Source: Phytophthora sp. 'mugwort' (lineage: Eukaryota > Oomycota > Peronosporomycetes > Peronosporales > Peronosporaceae). From it: a DNA stretch of 64,000 nt. The notes under the pieces were generated by a model, which saw nothing but the letters and a program-made list of their open reading frames with translations, made no database searches and was not told the DNA's origin. The DNA lies in contig JAUCEF010000005.1 of the NCBI GenBank assembly GCA_033558025.1, forward strand, positions 3,286,001 through 3,350,000. The letters run 5' to 3'. Positions 13,864 to 22,685 of the stretch are shown here, piece after piece (the stretch's first letter is position 1; every line of letters starts with the position of its first letter). Position numbers and translations under genes: made by a program.

Positions 13864-15552
13864 ATGGACTCAGTCTCGTCCGCGCCTTCGGGCACGTCTC
13901 CGCTGTTGAAGGCTTCCTCGACAGGCGACATCGACAATCACGAGTATATGAGTCTCTTCGGGGGCCCTTCAATGCCGCCACCCCCCCCGGCGCCGGTCAA
14001 ATCCGTGTCCACGGGCGTGATCGACGACCACGAAAGCTACGATCTATTCGGCGTCGGTCCGAGCGTCCCAGTGGCCGCTGTAGTCGCCAAGGAACCTGCA
14101 TTCATTGCCAGCACCGCGCCAGTGGAAGAGGGTGGCGTCGGCGAGGTGCCTGTGCAGCCTGCAGAGCCAGTGTCCCCTGCCAACTACGAACTTTTTCCGG
14201 CCTTAGCATCAACGGACAAACCAGCGAAAGTTGAGGCGGTAGATGGAGAGTCGGAGATGTCCCTGTCCTCCAAGGGGCTCAGTCACAGTGACAGCAGCAG
14301 CAGTGCCACGGGCACGATGAGCGGCAACGGATCATTCCACGGAGAGTTGCCCCGTGCCAACAGCAACGCCTTTCAGGTGGTTCCGGCAGATGAGCAACAG
14401 ACCGCTCCACCGTCGTACAAAATGGCGGGCAACGCGGTGGACATTGTGGCGGTGAAGAACATGGACGAGAAGTATCTTACGACGTCGTGGCACGTATCAT
14501 TCTCCTGGTCTCGCTTTCGATCGAGCTATGCTACCGGTGTGGGCGATATGGTGAGGATCTTGGTAAATGGCAAGGAAATGCCGACCAAGATGGAGCTCCA
14601 AGAACGGGGCCGCTGTACCTTCATCACGGGCGGCGTGATGATCCCACCTGCAGATTTGTGCTTTGCAGATCTGTCGGAAGAACACCCAAATCATGTGCGG
14701 TTCGAGCACTACCAAAAGTATACGAACACAGTCCGCTACGTGGATGCGAAGTTGCATTTGTGGGGACCGAACGAATCGGTGGTTGTTGTTGATCTGGATG
14801 GTACACTTACAATCAGTGACGTGGAGGGCCACATCCGCACCCTGCGCCTCGGCCAGTACGATTTCCTACATGCGGGAGCTTGCGACTTCTTCACCAAGTT
14901 GCACGAGCTGGGAATGCGAATCGTCTACCTCACTGCACGCCCACTTGACTGGGCTTCAGCATCACGAACCCACTTGGAGAACGCAATGCAGCAGTCAATC
15001 CCGCTCCCACCAGGAGTTCTCATCACAAACTCGACGGGTCTAACAGGTGCGCTGTTTACGGAGGTAGTGAACAAGACACCGCACGTGTTCAAGATTCAAG
15101 TGCTGAACGAGCTGCAGCTTACGCTCATTCACGCTGGTCGCGTGATCGAGCATCCCGTCTTTGTGGCAGGTTTTGGCAACCGCCCCACCGACATCGTGGC
15201 CTACGAGGAAGTAGGCATCGACCCCAGCCTCATCTTCATGCTAGACCCGTACTCGAACGTCAAGGCTGTGTCTGACCATCGCCTCTACGAATCGTACAGC
15301 GATCCGAATGCGCTGCTATGGATGCTGCCCAAGCTCAAGCACCGTGTGCCCATTGAAAAGGTCGGCCGCATCGACGATTACACTGTGCGCGAACTTGTTC
15401 TGGCTGAAGATCGTGAGCAGCTACGCATGGCTGAGTTGCAGGCTCGACGATTGCAGCAGGAGGAGTTCGAGCGTGCTCGTCAAGAAGCCGATCAAGCGCG
15501 ATACGCTTCCAACAACGCTCTTCGAGCCAGCAGCAGGAGCCTCTCGAGGTAA
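13864..15552 (+). CDS. LNS2-domain protein (lipin/phosphatidate-phosphatase-type HAD domain), 562 aa
   Basis: Single exon. The C-terminal half, about residues 300-490, is an LNS2 domain. It carries the HAD motif D310-L-D312-G-T followed by TISDVEGH, the YLTARP segment, the PHVFKIQ segment and the GFGNRPTD motif typical of lipins. The DxDGT residues needed for Mg2+-dependent dephosphorylation are present, so phosphatidate phosphatase activity is possible. The usual N-LIP domain at the extreme N-terminus of lipins is absent. Instead the first ~180 residues are low-complexity and contain a duplicated motif, STGDIDNHEYMSLFG and STGVIDDHESYDLFG, near residues 20-60. Residues ~200-290 form a beta-rich region with WHVSFSWSRFRS that I cannot place. 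The C-terminus is a charged helix (about 510-550). It could alternatively be a lipid-transfer/sensor protein like the Nir LNS2 proteins, but those usually lack the catalytic Asp pair. Confidence 0.88.
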   Translation: MDSVSSAPSGTSPLLKASSTGDIDNHEYMSLFGGPSMPPPPPAPVKSVSTGVIDDHESYDLFGVGPSVPVAAVVAKEPAFIASTAPVEEGGVGEVPVQPAEPVSPANYELFPALASTDKPAKVEAVDGESEMSLSSKGLSHSDSSSSATGTMSGNGSFHGELPRANSNAFQVVPADEQQTAPPSYKMAGNAVDIVAVKNMDEKYLTTSWHVSFSWSRFRSSYATGVGDMVRILVNGKEMPTKMELQERGRCTFITGGVMIPPADLCFADLSEEHPNHVRFEHYQKYTNTVRYVDAKLHLWGPNESVVVVDLDGTLTISDVEGHIRTLRLGQYDFLHAGACDFFTKLHELGMRIVYLTARPLDWASASRTHLENAMQQSIPLPPGVLITNSTGLTGALFTEVVNKTPHVFKIQVLNELQLTLIHAGRVIEHPVFVAGFGNRPTDIVAYEEVGIDPSLIFMLDPYSNVKAVSDHRLYESYSDPNALLWMLPKLKHRVPIEKVGRIDDYTVRELVLAEDREQLRMAELQARRLQQEEFERARQEADQARYASNNALRASSRSLSR

Positions 15553-15717
15553 ACTCACAGCGAATGACCGACCATCTCGTATTATATCACTTACGTACAG
15601 TTTTAATGGCTAGAGGGTATATCTGCTTTACATCATTAATCAAATCACAAACAAAACATTTAATCAGAACAAGCACGATTCCAGCCACATGTAATGGTAG
15701 TATTGTTATTCGCCATT

Positions 15718-16208
15718 ATGCCCGCTGCATTCCAGCGTGGCCCGCGTCGCTCTTGCCACATGCGATTCCGCGCCCTACGTGGGGGTACAAACTGGGCTAT
15801 TGGACGAGCGAGCTACGACGAAGCAAGAAAAAGTTGCCCCAATACCAGCTAGAGGACCTGAACGCGCTGGAATTCAGCTGGAACGCTCGTGAGACGCGAT
15901 GGAATCGCTACTTTGTTCCGGCGATGAAGAGATACCAGGAATTGCACGATACTTCAGAAGTGCCGCAAACCTTTGTAGTACCTTGTGACGACCCAGACTG
16001 GCCAGCCGAGCTGGGAGGGTATCGACTTGGGCAGAAGGTGAATAACTTGCGCTGTAGCGACCCCTTTTTCCCCGGAAATGTCGAGGGGCTGCAAGAGATA
16101 GAGCTGATCTACAAGAACTGGATGCTACTTGAAACACTGCACAACTTTGAAGGAAGCGATGATCTAGATGGAGAGGAAGAATCAAGTGACGAGGAACCAG
16201 AGCACTAG
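15718..16208 (+). pseudogene. Truncated helicase-associated (HA) domain gene at the left end of the inverted repeat
   Basis: Positions 15718-15777 start MPAAFQRGPRRSC, which resembles the start of the intact gene at 22259 (MAATFQRGPRRAC). Over the first 39 bases the two agree at 35 positions, and the left copy then lacks 15 bases. At 15778 the sequence jumps to a near-perfect copy of the 3' end of the intact gene (WGYKLGYWTSELRR onward) in a different reading frame from the ATG. About 430 bp of the intact gene are therefore missing and the frame is broken. An open frame entering from 15564 reads through the 3' part, but its upstream portion is not HA-like. I call it a pseudogene made of a diverged 5' stub joined to an identical 3' part. 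Confidence 0.8.
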
Positions 16209-16424
16209 CTTCGTCGCTAATACAAAGGACAACTTTTCAATTCGTGGTGCATTCAGTTATAAAATATCGTGACGTCCAGGCAATCAGCTTCACCTCTCTC
16301 TCTTTCTCCATCTTGTCACCACCAAAACGTCCCACCACTAAGCGTTCCTACTACCGCTCGGATTGCTCAGTCAGCTCGTTCCTTGGCATGCCAGGATGCT
16401 TTTTGCAGCGATGGGACATCAGCT

Positions 16425-17702
16425 TCAGATGCTCGAGCCAAGCTGCACAATTCGGGGGTAGCACGGCAACGTGAGGAAGTCCACCATGTCGTCGCCCGTC
16501 AGCACCTTGCCCATGATCTCTCCACCGAGCGCCCACTTGTTGCCCGGACCGGCGTTCAGCGACCGCTTGTTGACACACTCCTTCAAAATGTCCAGCACCA
16601 GCGCCTTCGTTACGGTCTTGCCCTCCACGGTCTTGCAGCTGTGGCGGATCCACTGCCACACCTGCGCACGCGAGATCTCGGCCGTAGCAGCGTCCTCCAT
16701 CTTGTTGTGGAGCGGGATGCACCCGCTGCCACGCAGCCACGCCTCCGTGTACACGAGCGACACATCAATGTTCTCCACCAGACCGTTGTACGTTATAGCA
16801 CCCGTCGGGGGCTCGATGAGCTGGGCCGCAGTGATGTCCTTGCCGGCCTCGGGGATGAACGAGATCTGGTTCGGGCCCGACATCTTGCTAAACGCGTCCA
16901 TGGCGATCTTGACGAGACCGGGGTGGGCCACCCACGTGCCGTCGTGACCCGCAGCCACCTCGCGCGATTTGTCTTCCGTGACGGCGGCCATGAACTTGTT
17001 GTTAAGCTCTGGGTCGTTCTTCACAGGGATCTGAGCCGCCATGCCACCCATAGCGTGGGCGCCACGACGGTGGCACGTGCGGACAAGCAGCTTCACGTAG
17101 GCAGCCATGAAAGGTGTGGTCATACCGACTGATGAGCGGTCCGGCACCACGAACTTGGGGTGGTTGCGGAACTTTTTGATGTATGAGAAGATGTAGTCCC
17201 AGCGGCCGCAGTTGAGGCCCGACGAGTGATTGCGCAGCTCGTACAGGATCTCGTCCATCTGAAAGACAGCCACGATGGTCTCCACCAGCACGGTGGCGCG
17301 GATGGAACCCTGCGGAATGCTCAGGTAGCCCTGGGCGGCCACGAACACATCATTCCACAGCTTTGCCTCCAAGTGATGCTCTAACTTGGGCAGGTAGAAG
17401 TACGGGCCGGAGCCACGAGCCAGCAGCTCGTGCGCGTTGTGAAAGAAGTAAAGGCCAAAGTCGAAGAGCGAGCCAGACATGATTTGGTTGTTCACGAGCA
17501 CGTGGGCTTCGTCCAGGTGCCAGCCGCGTGGGCGCACCAGCAGCGTGGCCACTTTGTCGTTGAGCGCGTACTTCTTGCCTGTCTGAGGGTGTGTGTACGA
17601 GATGGTCTTTCTGACGGCATCGAGGAGGTTGACCTGGCCGTCCACCTGGTTGAACCACGTGGGGGCCGTCGAGTCCTCGAAGTCGGCCATGTAACACTTA
17701 GA

Positions 17703-17735
<33 letters not shown>

Positions 17736-18032
17736 GTCCACGGGGCCCGTGATTTCGACGCGGCGGTCGGCCATATCGGCGGGGATGGATGCCACCTTCC
17801 AGTCGCCCTCGCGGATGTAGGCAGTCTCCGGAAGGAAGTCCGGCAGTACACCGGCGTCCAGTTCCTTCTGGCGTTGCCTGCGTGCGGCCAACAGCGCTTG
17901 GCGACGCGACTCGAACTGCTCGTGCAGGAAGGCGAGGAAGCGCAGCGCGTCTGGCGTGAGCACTCGTCTGAACGCGTCCGAGACGTGGCCCAGCACGCGG
18001 ACATTGGCGGCATTGACGTTCAGCTCCGACAT
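16425..18032 (-). CDS. Malate synthase, copy 1 (left arm)
   Basis: Condenses glyoxylate with acetyl-CoA to malate, the second committed step of the glyoxylate cycle, used when lipid or acetate is the carbon source. It is a single exon of 535 aa, the normal size for the eukaryotic/G-like A-type enzyme. The LVRPRGWH segment (around residue 165) and the family signature [15 protein letters not shown] followed by [15 protein letters not shown] (from about residue 302) are intact. I chose ATG at 18032 (MSELNVNA); the frame is open a little further upstream but without another ATG. The C-terminus is QLGSSI, not a peroxisomal SKL-type signal, and I see no N-terminal PTS2 match, so cytosolic location or another import route is possible. 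It is identical to copy 2 except for one residue (Val here, Met there). Confidence 0.96.
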
Positions 18033-18083
18033 GACAGCTTCTGTGTGGTGGACTTTTGACAGATGCTTCTGCTCGCTTGAGGG

Positions 18084-18098
18084 CAAATTTCGGAATGA
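18084..18098 (-). promoter_or_regulatory. Oomycete-type initiator/FPR of malate synthase copy 1
   Basis: Reads TCATTCCGAAATTTG on the minus strand, 52 bases before the ATG. It matches the known oomycete core promoter pattern (TCATTYY followed by AWTTT). The assignment rests on motif and spacing only. Confidence 0.6.
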
Positions 18099-18658
18099 CT
18101 ATGCGGGGCGATCCTGAGGGGAAGCGCCGCACCCACTCTCGAACCCGACGTGACCCCACTCGTAGACGCAATGTGCTTCAACGTCGATTTTAGTGCAATT
18201 TCAGCCAATAAAGACCCGTGAGCGACGTCGCCAGCGTCACGGACTCCGGTAGCTCGGCACATACAAAATACAAGTCAGAGGTCGAAACATCATCACTTGC
18301 TATTGCGTTTAACTTCCAGATGTCCTTGCGAGCCACTGTAATACCGAAGCAGCGGTGATCGTGGTGATTGGACGGGCCCTTTCTCTGCCAAGTGATGCAT
18401 GTGAAAACACCCGTGAGGTTATGTGAGGAACCTCATCGAAGAGGCAGGGCGGCGGCCGAGTAATTGAACGCTTTAAAATTCAGGAGCCCCAAGTTTCTGA
18501 AGCAGAACTCGGGTTTTTTCCGGTGCGGCGGTCGTCGACGCGACTAACAGTAAACAAGAGGCCAAACTAAAAAATTTCTACGTGTTTGTTGCTCCAAGCT
18601 AGGCTGTGCTCTTGCTGCCTCGATACTCAAAAGATTTCGCGTCTTGATTGAGGACCTT

Positions 18659-18885
18659 TTCGAAATGGACAAGCTCTTCAGTGCTATGCTGCAGCCTGAG
18701 CCAGCTACCACTGCCGACAGGTCTCGTGCGAAGAGCAGCAGTCCGAACGCTGCCATGGCAGCAGAAGGAAATGTCAAGAAATCGAGACTCACGCGGGAGC
18801 AGATATTTGGACAGGTACTAAAAGGGTTAGTGGGGAGAGTGCAGGCTGAGCTCAAAAAGCAGGGGGAGCTGAGTCAGACTCGATG
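18659..18885. other. 227-bp unique spacer between the two inverted arms
   Basis: This is the only sequence in the 6-kb block that is not duplicated. It lies between the two divergent malate synthase upstream regions (about 626 bp each) and is almost entirely filled by a small open frame. Confidence 0.9.
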
Positions 18886-18886
18886 A
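18665..18886 (+). CDS. Small ORF filling the inverted-repeat spacer, 73 aa, possibly a truncated gene
   Basis: Starts MDKLFSAMLQPEP and ends GELSQTR with TGA at 18884-18886, so the stop codon uses the first base of the right arm. Its ATG lies 6 bp inside the left-arm boundary. The composition is protein-like: Ala/Ser-rich, then a basic-amphipathic helix (LTREQIFGQVLKGLVGRVQAE). I do not recognise it. It may be the first exon of a gene once transcribed divergently from malate synthase whose remainder was lost when the inverted copy formed. It could also be non-coding chance. Confidence 0.4.
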   Translation: MDKLFSAMLQPEPATTADRSRAKSSSPNAAMAAEGNVKKSRLTREQIFGQVLKGLVGRVQAELKKQGELSQTR

Positions 18887-19445
18887 AGGTCCTCAATCAA
18901 GACGCGAAATCTTTTGAGTATCGAGGCAGCAAGAGCACAGCCTAGCTTGGAGCAACAAACACGTAGAAATTTTTTAGTTTGGCCTCTTGTTTACTGTTAG
19001 TCGCGTCGACGACCGCCGCACCGGAAAAAACCCGAGTTCTGCTTCAGAAACTTGGGGCTCCTGAATTTTAAAGCGTTCAATTACTCGGCCGCCGCCCTGC
19101 CTCTTCGATGAGGTTCCTCACATAACCTCACGGGTGTTTTCACATGCATCACTTGGCAGAGAAAGGGCCCGTCCAATCACCACGATCACCGCTGCTTCGG
19201 TATTACAGTGGCTCGCAAGGACATCTGGAAGTTAAACGCAATAGCAAGTGATGATGTTTCGACCTCTGACTTGTATTTTGTATGTGCCGAGCTACCGGAG
19301 TCCGTGACGCTGGCGACGTCGCTCACGGGTCTTTATTGGCTGAAATTGCACTAAAATCGACGTTGAAGCACATTGCGTCTACGAGTGGGGTCACGTCGGG
19401 TTCGAGAGTGGGTGCGGCGCTTCCCCTCAGGATCGCCCCGCATAG

Positions 19446-19460
19446 TCATTCCGAAATTTG
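19446..19460 (+). promoter_or_regulatory. Oomycete-type initiator/FPR of malate synthase copy 2
   Basis: TCATTCCGAAATTTG, 52 bases before the ATG at 19512; the exact mirror of the copy-1 site. Both copies therefore keep an intact putative core promoter. Confidence 0.6.
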
Positions 19461-19511
19461 CCCTCAAGCGAGCAGAAGCATCTGTCAAAAGTCCACCACA
19501 CAGAAGCTGTC

Positions 19512-19808
19512 ATGTCGGAGCTGAACGTCAATGCCGCCAATGTCCGCGTGCTGGGCCACGTCTCGGACGCGTTCAGACGAGTGCTCACGCCAGACGCGCT
19601 GCGCTTCCTCGCCTTCCTGCACGAGCAGTTCGAGTCGCGTCGCCAAGCGCTGTTGGCCGCACGCAGGCAACGCCAGAAGGAACTGGACGCCGGTGTACTG
19701 CCGGACTTCCTTCCGGAGACTGCCTACATCCGCGAGGGCGACTGGAAGGTGGCATCCATCCCCGCCGATATGGCCGACCGCCGCGTCGAAATCACGGGCC
19801 CCGTGGAC

Positions 19809-19841
<33 letters not shown>

Positions 19842-21119
19842 TCTAAGTGTTACATGGCCGACTTCGAGGACTCGACGGCCCCCACGTGGTTCAACCAGGT
19901 GGACGGCCAGGTCAACCTCCTCGATGCCGTCAGAAAGACCATCTCGTACACACACCCTCAGACAGGCAAGAAGTACGCGCTCAACGACAAAGTGGCCACG
20001 CTGCTGGTGCGCCCACGCGGCTGGCACCTGGACGAAGCCCACGTGCTCATGAACAACCAAATCATGTCTGGCTCGCTCTTCGACTTTGGCCTTTACTTCT
20101 TTCACAACGCGCACGAGCTGCTGGCTCGTGGCTCCGGCCCGTACTTCTACCTGCCCAAGTTAGAGCATCACTTGGAGGCAAAGCTGTGGAATGATGTGTT
20201 CGTGGCCGCCCAGGGCTACCTGAGCATTCCGCAGGGTTCCATCCGCGCCACCGTGCTGGTGGAGACCATCGTGGCTGTCTTTCAGATGGACGAGATCCTG
20301 TACGAGCTGCGCAATCACTCGTCGGGCCTCAACTGCGGCCGCTGGGACTACATCTTCTCATACATCAAAAAGTTCCGCAACCACCCCAAGTTCGTGGTGC
20401 CGGACCGCTCATCAGTCGGTATGACCACACCTTTCATGGCTGCCTACGTGAAGCTGCTTGTCCGCACGTGCCACCGTCGTGGCGCCCACGCTATGGGTGG
20501 CATGGCGGCTCAGATCCCTGTGAAGAACGACCCAGAGCTTAACAACAAGTTCATGGCCGCCGTCACGGAAGACAAATCGCGCGAGGTGGCTGCGGGTCAC
20601 GACGGCACGTGGGTGGCCCACCCCGGTCTCGTCAAGATCGCCATGGACGCGTTTAGCAAGATGTCGGGCCCGAACCAGATCTCGTTCATCCCCGAGGCCG
20701 GCAAGGACATCACTGCGGCCCAGCTCATCGAGCCCCCGACGGGTGCTATAACGTACAACGGTCTGGTGGAGAACATTGATGTGTCGCTCGTGTACACGGA
20801 GGCGTGGCTGCGTGGCAGCGGGTGCATCCCGCTCCACAACAAGATGGAGGACGCTGCTACGGCCGAGATCTCGCGTGCGCAGGTGTGGCAGTGGATCCGC
20901 CACAGCTGCAAGACCGTGGAGGGCAAGACCGTAACGAAGGCGCTGGTGCTGGACATTTTGAAGGAGTGTGTCAACAAGCGGTCGCTGAACGCCGGTCCGG
21001 GCAACAAGTGGGCGCTCGGTGGAGAGATCATGGGCAAGGTGCTGACGGGCGACGACATGGTGGACTTCCTCACGTTGCCGTGCTACCCCCGAATTGTGCA
21101 GCTTGGCTCGAGCATCTGA
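19512..21119 (+). CDS. Malate synthase, copy 2 (right arm)
   Basis: Same 535-residue enzyme as copy 1, transcribed in the opposite direction from its own identical upstream region. All family motifs are intact (RPRGWH, the GMTTPF signature, [11 protein letters not shown]). The only coding difference I see is ATG (Met) at 20049-20051 where copy 1 has GTG (Val). Because the upstream 626 bp are also identical, the two copies should be co-regulated, which would roughly double dosage if both are real and expressed. The 3' neighbour is the convergent HA-domain gene, whose stop is 217 bp away. Confidence 0.96.
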
Positions 21120-21335
21120 AGCTGATGTCCCATCGCTGCAAAAAGCATCCTGGCATGCCAAGGAACGAGCTGACTGAGCAATCCGAGCGGTAGTAGGAAC
21201 GCTTAGTGGTGGGACGTTTTGGTGGTGACAAGATGGAGAAAGAGAGAGAGGTGAAGCTGATTGCCTGGACGTCACGATATTTTATAACTGAATGCACCAC
21301 GAATTGAAAAGTTGTCCTTTGTATTAGCGACGAAG

Positions 21336-22259
21336 CTAGTGCTCTGGTTCCTCGTCACTTGATTCTTCCTCTCCATCTAGATCATCGCTTCCTTCAAAGT
21401 TGTGCAGTGTTTCAAGTAGCATCCAGTTCTTGTAGATCAGCTCTATCTCTTGCAGCCCCTCGACATTTCCGGGGAAAAAGGGGTCGCTACAGCGCAAGTT
21501 ATTCACCTTCTGCCCAAGTCGATACCCTCCCAGCTCGGCTGGCCAGTCTGGGTCGTCACAAGGTACTACAAAGGTTTGCGGCACTTCTGAAGTATCGTGC
21601 AATTCCTGGTATCTCTTCATCGCCGGAACAAAGTAGCGATTCCATCGCGTCTCACGAGCGTTCCAGCTGAATTCCAGCGCGTTCAGGTCCTCTAGCTGGT
21701 ATTGGGGCAACTTTTTCTTGCTTCGTCGTAGCTCGCTCGTCCAATAGCCCAGTTTGTACCCCCACGCTGAGCGCGGCCACGCGTCGTCTCCTTCAGGCAC
21801 CGTGAACGAACTTGGAATCAGTAGGTCGCCGTAGATCGACCTGTAGGTCCGCATTGCTGCCACCGTCACCTCCTCCCACAGGAAGCGTTTCCAGTCCTCC
21901 ACGTCCGGTAGTCCAAGTCCCCGAAGCTGTACTCGAACCTCACCCAAGCTCTGACGCATCGTTGGTTTTTTGGCCGACGCCCACGCCTTTAAAAATCTTG
22001 AGATTGTTGTGCCCAGCTTCATACCCTGCAGCTCTTGGGGCCACTGCTGAGCCTCAGGACTCGGAGAGCTCGGCACCGTGAAGCGCAACGGGACGGCGCA
22101 GTGGCCGTGCAGACGCTGGAAAGTCTGCAACGCAGGCACCAGCAACTCGAAATGACGATGCTGATGCACCGCTGACTGGGTACTTTGACGACGGAGCTGC
22201 ATGTGGGCGCTTAATAACCAGCAAGCGCGACGCGGGCCGCGCTGGAATGTAGCGGCCAT
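21336..22259 (-). CDS. Helicase-associated (HA) domain protein, 307 aa, intact
   Basis: Contains about three to four copies of the HA repeat, recognisable by an aromatic/Leu helix, HGH or similar, VPxxFxVP, a WP pair and G-x-x-LG (for example RLHGHCAVPLRFTVP, SIYGDLLIPSSFTVPEGD and WPAELGGYRLGQKV). The C-terminus is acidic (GSDDLDGEEESSDEEPEH). Such proteins without a helicase core are common in stramenopiles and their role is unknown. The N-terminus, MAATFQRGPRRACWLLSA followed by several Arg and no acidic residues, could be a mitochondrial presequence. The inverted-repeat boundary at 21766 falls inside this gene, and the left copy at 15718-16208 is broken. Confidence 0.8.
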   Translation of the reverse strand: MAATFQRGPRRACWLLSAHMQLRRQSTQSAVHQHRHFELLVPALQTFQRLHGHCAVPLRFTVPSSPSPEAQQWPQELQGMKLGTTISRFLKAWASAKKPTMRQSLGEVRVQLRGLGLPDVEDWKRFLWEEVTVAAMRTYRSIYGDLLIPSSFTVPEGDDAWPRSAWGYKLGYWTSELRRSKKKLPQYQLEDLNALEFSWNARETRWNRYFVPAMKRYQELHDTSEVPQTFVVPCDDPDWPAELGGYRLGQKVNNLRCSDPFFPGNVEGLQEIELIYKNWMLLETLHNFEGSDDLDGEEESSDEEPEH

Positions 22260-22392
22260 GGATGAATGCCACTTACTTTATAGTAATCTGCAGCAATTAA
22301 GGAAGTCACAACAAAATTATATAACTCCATACATTTATAGTGTCATTTTTGTGATTAGGTTGGCCCTAGACGCCTTATTAGAGCGATTTTAA

Positions 22393-22403
22393 CCCCTTAC
22401 TTC
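22393..22403 (+). repeat. PiggyBac left terminal inverted repeat
   Basis: CCCCTTACTTC directly after TTAA at 22389-22392. After this the left side continues TCGGGCTTATTTATG, similar to but not identical with the right-end CCTTATGTTG. Confidence 0.85.
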
Positions 22404-22534
22404 TCGGGCTTATTTATGAGGGTATATTTTACTCCATCCCATAAATGTCTATATAAGAATTTGTATAGTTCTTCGTATAAGTCCGAATTTTTGAGGTGCG
22501 GGCTCGGGGACGATATAGGATGCACTGGTCAGTG

Positions 22535-22560
22535 CACAGACGGACGGAATCCAACGGCCA
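22535..22560 (+). repeat. Left inverted repeat of pogo-like element
   Basis: Pairs with 24252-24277 in inverted orientation, 25 of 26 bases identical. Confidence 0.88.
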
Positions 22561-22685
22561 GACACCGTAACGGCCACTCAGCAATATTAGCCAATCACAT
22601 TCTAATATCTAGTAGGATTTTGACCAACCCAGAGTTGGCCATAATTGCGTATTTCTGAGGTTGTCAGTCAGTAATCCCCCTCCTC

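Larger units (their letters stand above)
15778..18658. repeat. Left arm (2881 bp) of giant inverted repeat
   Basis: This arm is the reverse complement of 18886-21766; paired coordinates sum to 37544. Comparing the paired reading frames and the non-coding lines, I found one difference, C at 17495 versus A at 20049 (Val versus Met codon in malate synthase). The outer edge is sharp: bases match from 15778 and differ at 15777. The inner edge is sharp at 18658. Confidence 0.97.
18886..21766. repeat. Right arm (2881 bp) of giant inverted repeat
   Basis: Mirror of 15778-18658. It includes a 5' region, a full malate synthase gene and the 3' part of the HA-domain gene. The outer end at 21766 lies inside the intact HA gene, so on this side the gene continues uninterrupted. 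Confidence 0.97.

Noticed and set aside
16244..17132. Rightward frame across the malate synthase 3' end (MTSRQSASPLSL...)
   Set aside because: Present identically in both arms only because the arms are identical; no protein-like domain and antisense to the enzyme.
17430..18059. Long open frames on the opposite strand of malate synthase (209 and 287 codons, mirrored in both arms)
   Set aside because: They are antisense shadows of a GC-rich, codon-biased gene; Arg/His/Val-rich with no recognisable domain.
18033..18086. Extended malate synthase start reading 18 more codons upstream of ATG 18032
   Set aside because: The upstream frame has no ATG, only TTG, and the initiator motif overlaps it, so it is 5' UTR.
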